From: Hyphomicrobiales bacterium
Lineage (GTDB): Bacteria > Pseudomonadota > Alphaproteobacteria > Rhizobiales > Kaistiaceae
Assembly: GCA_017305815.1 (NCBI GenBank)
Contig: JAFKJZ010000094.1
Span: 1 to 10,988, forward strand
DNA: 10,988 bases
Reading direction: 5' to 3'
The notes under the pieces were generated by a model. It searched no databases. It saw nothing but the letters and a program-made list of their open reading frames with translations, and was not told the DNA's origin. Positions within the stretch are counted from its first letter, which is position 1; each line of letters begins with the position of its first letter. This document shows positions 6,806 through 10,988 of the stretch, in pieces. The translations under genes were made by a program, and so were the position numbers.

Positions 6806-8729
6806 ATGCTGCGTAGAGCCTACTATCAGAAATCCATCCGCGAGTTTCTGACCGATTCTAGCGAATCAATCTTAGGCACCCTCACCAAGGCGCATCATTT
6901 CAGCCTAGAGATCCAGCAAACGAACGCCTGGGTCTGCCAGATCAGCCAGCTGAAGCAGCAGTTGGGGATGCTGACGCTCAGCGACGGCGACGTATTCTTC
7001 GAATTTGCGATCCCACGAATGGGAAAAAGAGTAGACGCGATCGTTCACAGTGCGAACGTCATTTTTCTCATCGAGTACAAGGTCGGCGCTCGAACTCAAG
7101 ATCGCGCCGCCATGGATCAGGTGCTCGACTACGCTCTGGATTTGAAAAACTTCCACGAGCATAGCCACGACAAACCGATTGTCCCGATTGTCGTGGCAAC
7201 TGCCGCAAGCCCGGTCGTCAACACCGTTGTCTGGTTCGACGATTCGGTAGCTCGCCCGCTTCTCTCCAACGGCAGCGATTTGGCGTCTCTGATTGAAAGC
7301 GTGACGGGCGATCCGCGATCTAGACCCCACGCTATTCAGGGCTTCGGCGAAATGCCGCAAGCACCGATGGCCAACTGGGCCGAAGGTGGATACCACCCAA
7401 CTCCGACGATTGTTGAAGCCGCTCAGGCGCTCTACCAGGGTCACAAAGTCGAGGAAATTTCCCGCGCCGACGCAGGCACGAAGAATCTGACACTGACCGC
7501 ATCCGCATTGCAGGCGGTTGTCCAAGAGGCTCGCGCCAATTCCCGTAAAGCCATTTGCTTCGTAACCGGTGTCCCCGGAGCCGGAAAGACGCTGGCCGGA
7601 CTGAACATTTCCACTCGCAACGACAGCGATTCGGAGGAACACGCGGTCTTCCTGTCTGGGAACGGACCATTGGTTACGGTCCTGCGCGAGGCGCTCGCGC
7701 GCGATGACGTCGCCCGCGCCAGCATGCGGGGCGACCGGATGGACAAGAAATCGGCTTTCGAAAAGGTCAGTTCCTTTGGACGAGGCACTGCGAAGCGACA
7801 AGCCACCCGTTGAGCACGTCGTCGTGTTTGATGAAGCCCAACGAGCCTGGGATCGCGAGCACGCTGAGAAATTCATGACTCAAAAACGAGGCATGCCCTC
7901 GTTTGACATGTCAGAGCCAGAGTTCTTGATCAGCGTCATGGATCGCCGGACCGACTGGGCGACGATCATATGCCTGATTGGCGGCGGCCAAGAGATTAAC
8001 ACTGGCGAAGCTGGCTTGGTGGAATGGTTCAGCGCTCTTCAGAACCACTTCCCCGACTGGCATATCTATCATTCGGGCCACATAATCCACCCTAACTATA
8101 GCTGGGGCCAGGATCTCAATTCAAAACTGAGCAGACGCAACGCTACCGTTGTCGAGGACCTGCATTTGGCCGTTTCGGTGCGCTCCTATCGCGCCGAAAA
8201 GCTCTCCGAGTTCGTAGGTGCGGTCATAGAGGGCGACTCAACTCGCGCCTTTGCGTTGAAGGCAGAGCTAACTCATTACCCTCTCGCCATAACGCGCGAC
8301 CTAGCTTCGGCCAGACGTTGGCTACGCCTTCAGGCCCGTGGCACAGAGCGAACAGGACTCGTTGCATCGTCAGGGGCCTTGCGCCTCAAGCCTGAAGGCT
8401 TGCACGTGAAGGCGAAGATTGACCCAGAAAACTGGCTTTTGAACGGCAACGACGACGTCTGGGTCGGCGTCTGCTGGGACGCTGACCTGCGCCAGAGCCC
8501 ACAGGGATGGTCTCACTACAATTTCCGGGGCGCGGCTTGGCAGAGAATCAACGACGAGGTCCGTCGGACTTATCGCGCAAACGCCTATCGAGTGCTTCTG
8601 ACACGAGCCCGCCAGGGGATGGTCATTTTTGTCCCCCAAGGAGAGCCCGAGGACAAAACGCGCGCGCCGGAATTCTACGACGAGACTTACGCTTTCCTCA
8701 GAGCGTGTGGCATAGAGGCGATCCCTTAG
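6806..8729 (+). pseudogene. PD-(D/E)XK nuclease / Schlafen-group-3 (DUF2075) helicase, frame broken near 7778
   Basis: Two overlapping plus-strand frames together encode one protein of the DUF2075 (SLFN-g3_helicase, PF09848) type, about 641 codons long; relatives are roughly 600-680. The first frame runs from ATG 6806 (MLRRAYYQKSIREF, the usual family start) to a stop at 7811-7813. The second supplies the rest up to 8729. Visible motifs are a restriction-endonuclease-like N-terminus with RVDAIV (D77) and FLIEYKVG (E90, K92) plus Q105; Walker A GVPGAGKT (7568-7591); DEAQ Walker B VVFDEAQRAWD (about 7821); LIGGGQEINTGEAG (about 7974); SVRSY; and SF1 motif VI VLLTRARQGMVIF near the C-terminus. 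The frame must change between TTT at 7775 and GAC at 7779. Family members as I recall them have about eight more residues here (a QNVHHF-like segment), so a loss of roughly 23 nt fits. GC is clearly lower than in the neighbours. Such nuclease-helicases are often tied to phage defence, but that role is inference. A sequencing error or a programmed +1 shift is less likely. Confidence 0.82.
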
Positions 8730-9024
8730 GATCGTTTAGGAGGCAGTCGGCGAGATACATTCGCCCTGTCCCGAATTGCGACATGGTTGCCGCCATCCGT
8801 TAACGCCGCGACGCCCCGAATCCGGTTGCGCGCGGAACGCCCCCTGTCGCCGGTCCGTTGCGCGCCCTGCCGATGGGGTCTGAACGGCAACCGCCCACCA
8901 GCGCTAGTCGGCACGAATCGGGAACCGCGATTCGCCAGCGATTCGTCCATGCTCCGTTCCGGATTCGATCGAATTCTTAAACGGCACCGCGTGGAATGGG
9001 TTGAAATCATTCACCTTTCGCTAA

Positions 9025-9038
9025 CCATGCCGGCATGG
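9025..9038. repeat. 14-bp perfect palindrome
   Basis: CCATGCCGGCATGG reads the same on both strands. It lies mid-intergenic, about 280 nt before the helicase start, and no other copy was noticed in the window. It may be a protein-binding site; function unknown. Confidence 0.4.
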
Positions 9039-9188
9039 CGCCAAGGGTGAAAGCGTTAACGCCGAAAGGGCCGCTCCGGTCCGCGCGACGGCGGCTGCGG
9101 CACTATTTCGTGGCGCTTCCGGATGGCCGGCACATATATGGTGGTGAACAGAACGCGATTTCCGGCGAGTCAGCGATTCGGACATCGT

Positions 9189-9216
9189 TTGTTCCAGAAA
9201 GGTTCCAAAGTTTAAT
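9189..9216 (+). promoter_or_regulatory. Tentative promoter of the SUV3-like helicase
   Basis: TTTAAT (9211-9216) matches five of six bases of the -10 consensus. A poor -35 candidate, TTGTTC (9189-9194), lies 16 nt upstream. Initiation near 9223 would place the hairpin 9241-9279 in the mRNA leader. This is a consensus match only. Confidence 0.3.
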
Positions 9217-9240
9217 CGGGACCGTCTGCGGCAAGAATTC

Positions 9241-9279
9241 GAGTCTGTTTTGTGTGCCGATAAGATACAGAACAGGCTC
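9241..9279 (+). promoter_or_regulatory. Long leader hairpin before the SUV3-like helicase
   Basis: GAGTCTGTTTTGTG (9241-9254) pairs with TACAGAACAGGCTC (9266-9279): 14 consecutive pairs, three of them G-U, closing an 11-nt loop. It ends 35 nt before the helicase ATG at 9315. No T-run follows, so it is not a terminator. The G-U pairs occur only in the plus-strand RNA sense, which suggests an RNA element rather than a DNA dyad. Possible roles are translational or autogenous control by the RNA helicase, or RNase processing. Confidence 0.5.
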
Positions 9280-9314
9280 GGAAGCGTTGATCTGGAAGTG
9301 AGACTGCCCGCGAT

Positions 9315-10988
9315 ATGAATGAACGGACAAGACCACCAGGCGCCGGAGCGGGCGGGCGCAACGTCACTGCCGTCCTGGGTCCGACAAACACCGGCAAGAC
9401 GCATCTGGCGATCGAGCGAATGCTGGCGCATTCCTCGGGGATCATCGGCCTGCCGCTGCGCCTGCTCGCGCGCGAGGTCTATGGCCGCATCGCCGCCCGC
9501 ATCGGCACGGAATCGGTGGCGCTGATCACCGGCGAGGAAAAGATCGTCCCGCCCAATCCGCGTTTTAGCGTCTGCAGGGTGGAGGCGCTGCCCTCGCACA
9601 CAGACGTTTCCTTCGTGGCGATCGACGAGATCCAGCTCGCCGCCGATCTCGACCGCGGCCATGTCTTCACCGACCGGCTGCTCAATCTGCGCGGGCGCGA
9701 CGAGACGCTGCTTCTCGGCGCCGCCACCATGCGCGGCATCCTGGAAAAGCTGCTGCCCGGCATCGAGGTGATCACCCGGCCGCGCATGTCGATGCTGACC
9801 TATGCCGGCTCGAAGAAGATCACCCGCCTGCCACGCCGCTCGGCCGTCGTCGCCTTCTCGGCCGACGAGGTCTATGCGGTGGCGGAGCTGATTCGGCGCC
9901 AGCGCGGCGGCGCCGCCGTCGTGCTGGGATCGCTCTCGCCGCGCACGCGAAACGCCCAGGTCGAGCTTTATCAGTCGGGCGATGTCGATTTTCTCGTCGC
10001 CACCGACGCGATCGGCATGGGCCTCAATCTCGATGTCGACCATGTCGCCTTCGCGCAGGAGCGCAAGTTCGACGGGTTCCAGTATCGCCGGCTGACGGCG
10101 GCCGAGCTCGGCCAGATCGCCGGCCGCGCCGGCCGCCACACCCGCGACGGCAGCTTCGGGGTCACCGGCCAGGTCGATCCCTTCGAGGACGAGCTGATCG
10201 AGGCGCTCGAGAGCCACCACTTCATGCCGGTCCGGACGCTGCAATGGCGCAATCGTGCGCTCGATTTCCGTTCGATCGACGCGCTGCGCGCCAGCCTGGA
10301 CCGGCCGCCGGGCATGGAAGGCCTGTCGAAGGCGCCGCCTTCCGAGGACGTGACGGTGCTCGAAATCCTCGCCCGCGATCCCGGTATCCGGGCGCTCGCC
10401 GACCGGCGCGAACGGCTCGAACTGCTGTGGGATATTTGCCAGACGCCCGATTATCGACGCATTGCACCGGCTAATCATGCCGAACTGGTCGGCGATATCT
10501 TCACCTTCGTCGCGCGCGAAGGGGCGGTGCCGGATGACTGGTTTAAGCGTCAGGTCGCCTTTGCAGATCGCACAGATGGCGATATCGATACGCTCGCCAA
10601 CCGCATTGCGCACATTCGGACATGGACCTTTGCGGCAAACCGGCCTAACTGGCTTAAGGATCCTCGCCATTGGCAGGAGCGCACCCGCGCGATAGAGGAT
10701 CGTCTTTCCGATGCGCTCCACGAAAGGCTCACCCAGCGTTTCGTGGATCGGCGCACCAGTGTACTGATGAAGCGGCTTAGAGAAAACGCCATGCTTGAAG
10801 CAGAAATCACGACCTCCGGCGATGTGCTGGTCGAGGGACAGCATGTCGGAAGCCTGCAGGGTTTCCGCTTCACGCCAGATCCCCAGGCCGACGGACCGGA
10901 CGCCAAGGCGATCGGCGCCGTGGCGCAGAAGGCGCTTGCCGGCGAGATCGAGCGCCGCGCCGAGAAGATCGGCAATGCGCCCAATCCC
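9315..10988 (+). CDS. SUV3-like DExH-box RNA helicase (3' end outside window)
   Basis: The frame from ATG 9315 is open to the window edge and gives the first 558 residues of a SUV3-type superfamily-2 helicase, an ATP-driven RNA-unwinding enzyme; bacterial members are cytoplasmic and poorly characterised. Visible motifs are Walker A GPTNTGKT (22-29), the SUV3-type Walker B VAIDEIQLA (101-109, DEIQ instead of DEAD), motif III GAATM (135-139), VATDAIGMGLNLD (228-240) and motif VI QIAGRAGR (267-274). A C-terminal helical region follows beyond residue about 330. A stop in frame at 9288 and the lack of other start codons before Walker A make 9315 the only reasonable start, although the nearest purine-rich site (GGAAG, 9294-9298) is rather distant. 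It returns to the high-GC codon use of the left half of the window, and no frame break is seen. In relatives an S4 RNA-binding protein gene commonly follows, outside this window. Confidence 0.92.
   Translation, partial: MNERTRPPGAGAGGRNVTAVLGPTNTGKTHLAIERMLAHSSGIIGLPLRLLAREVYGRIAARIGTESVALITGEEKIVPPNPRFSVCRVEALPSHTDVSFVAIDEIQLAADLDRGHVFTDRLLNLRGRDETLLLGAATMRGILEKLLPGIEVITRPRMSMLTYAGSKKITRLPRRSAVVAFSADEVYAVAELIRRQRGGAAVVLGSLSPRTRNAQVELYQSGDVDFLVATDAIGMGLNLDVDHVAFAQERKFDGFQYRRLTAAELGQIAGRAGRHTRDGSFGVTGQVDPFEDELIEALESHHFMPVRTLQWRNRALDFRSIDALRASLDRPPGMEGLSKAPPSEDVTVLEILARDPGIRALADRRERLELLWDICQTPDYRRIAPANHAELVGDIFTFVAREGAVPDDWFKRQVAFADRTDGDIDTLANRIAHIRTWTFAANRPNWLKDPRHWQERTRAIEDRLSDALHERLTQRFVDRRTSVLMKRLRENAMLEAEITTSGDVLVEGQHVGSLQGFRFTPDPQADGPDAKAIGAVAQKALAGEIERRAEKIGNAPNP

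Larger units (their letters stand above)
8730..9314. other. 585-nt non-coding tract between nuclease-helicase pseudogene and SUV3-like helicase
   Basis: No convincing gene is seen here; several frames of 70-95 codons have no recognisable motif, no good ribosome binding site and no coding bias. The tract holds a small hairpin directly after the pseudogene (GGCGA 8749-8753 / TCGCC 8761-8765) and eight GANTC sites between 8818 and 9245. There is a hairpin CGAATCG/CGATTCG (8914-8934), a 14-bp palindrome (9025-9038) and an 11-bp direct repeat CGTTAACGCCG (8798-8808 and 9054-9064). The helicase leader occupies its last 100 nt. It could be the remnant of a decayed insert edge plus the promoter region of the helicase. 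Confidence 0.6.

Noticed and set aside
7704..8729. Second half of the DUF2075 gene as an independent gene starting at ATG 7704
   Set aside because: Its first 25 codons overlap the upstream frame, make no family sense and lack a ribosome binding site; the domain is continuous with the upstream half.
6706..8736. 7-bp direct repeat GATCGTT on both sides of the nuclease-helicase gene (6706-6712 and 8730-8736) as target-site duplication or att site
   Set aside because: Too short to exceed chance over 2 kb, and no integrase or transposase accompanies it.
8787..9336. Small open frames of 77-88 codons on both strands in the intergenic tract
   Set aside because: They overlap each other in several frames, lack good ribosome binding sites and show no recognisable family.
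9021..10844. 607-codon minus-strand open frame opposite the SUV3-like helicase
   Set aside because: The plus strand in this span carries a complete set of helicase motifs in frame; the minus translation has none.

Overview
The window looks like chromosomal DNA of a high-GC alphaproteobacterium, most likely of the Hyphomicrobiales (Rhizobiales). The reasons are the adjacent aerobic cobaltochelatase genes cobS and cobT, the alphaproteobacterial type of L28, the DUF3108 protein followed by a SUV3-like helicase, and strong G/C third-position bias. I cannot name the genus from sequence alone.

Layout. 1-2566 (+): the 3' end of cobS, a 201-nt gap with two GC-rich hairpins, then complete cobT. 2563-3597 (+): a secreted 'esterase-like activity of phytase' protein whose ATG overlaps the cobT stop by 4 nt (ATGA), so it is probably translationally coupled. 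3802-4515 (+): an orphan DnaB-like RecA-fold ATPase with an unusual double Shine-Dalgarno leader. A bidirectional terminator at 4520-4560 separates it from a convergent minus-strand pair, rpmB (L28) and a VUT/YhhQ-family queuosine-precursor transporter. A clear sigma-70-type promoter drives rpmB leftward from about 5600. The divergent gene at 5783-6640 encodes an exported DUF3108 protein. The window ends inside a SUV3-like DExH-box RNA helicase that starts at 9315 and runs off the edge.

Accessory part. Between the DUF3108 gene and the helicase lies a stretch (about 6660-9310) of visibly lower GC and different codon use. It carries one large gene, a Schlafen-group-3/DUF2075 SF1-type helicase with an N-terminal PD-(D/E)XK-like nuclease motif. 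This is a plausible defence-type nuclease-helicase, but the reading frame is broken near 7778. The break looks like loss of roughly 23 nt just before the DEAQ (Walker B) strand, so as read here it is a pseudogene. Two dyad symmetries lie directly upstream of the gene. A 585-nt non-coding tract follows it, with a cluster of GANTC sites, palindromes, and a long hairpin in the leader of the SUV3-like helicase.

Functionally, CobS and CobT are the AAA+ ATPase and the VWA-domain partner that drive cobalt insertion with CobN in aerobic cobalamin synthesis. RpmB and the VUT transporter connect translation with tRNA modification supply. The remaining housekeeping genes have no obvious shared pathway. 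No insertion sequence, CRISPR array, tRNA or rRNA gene was seen.
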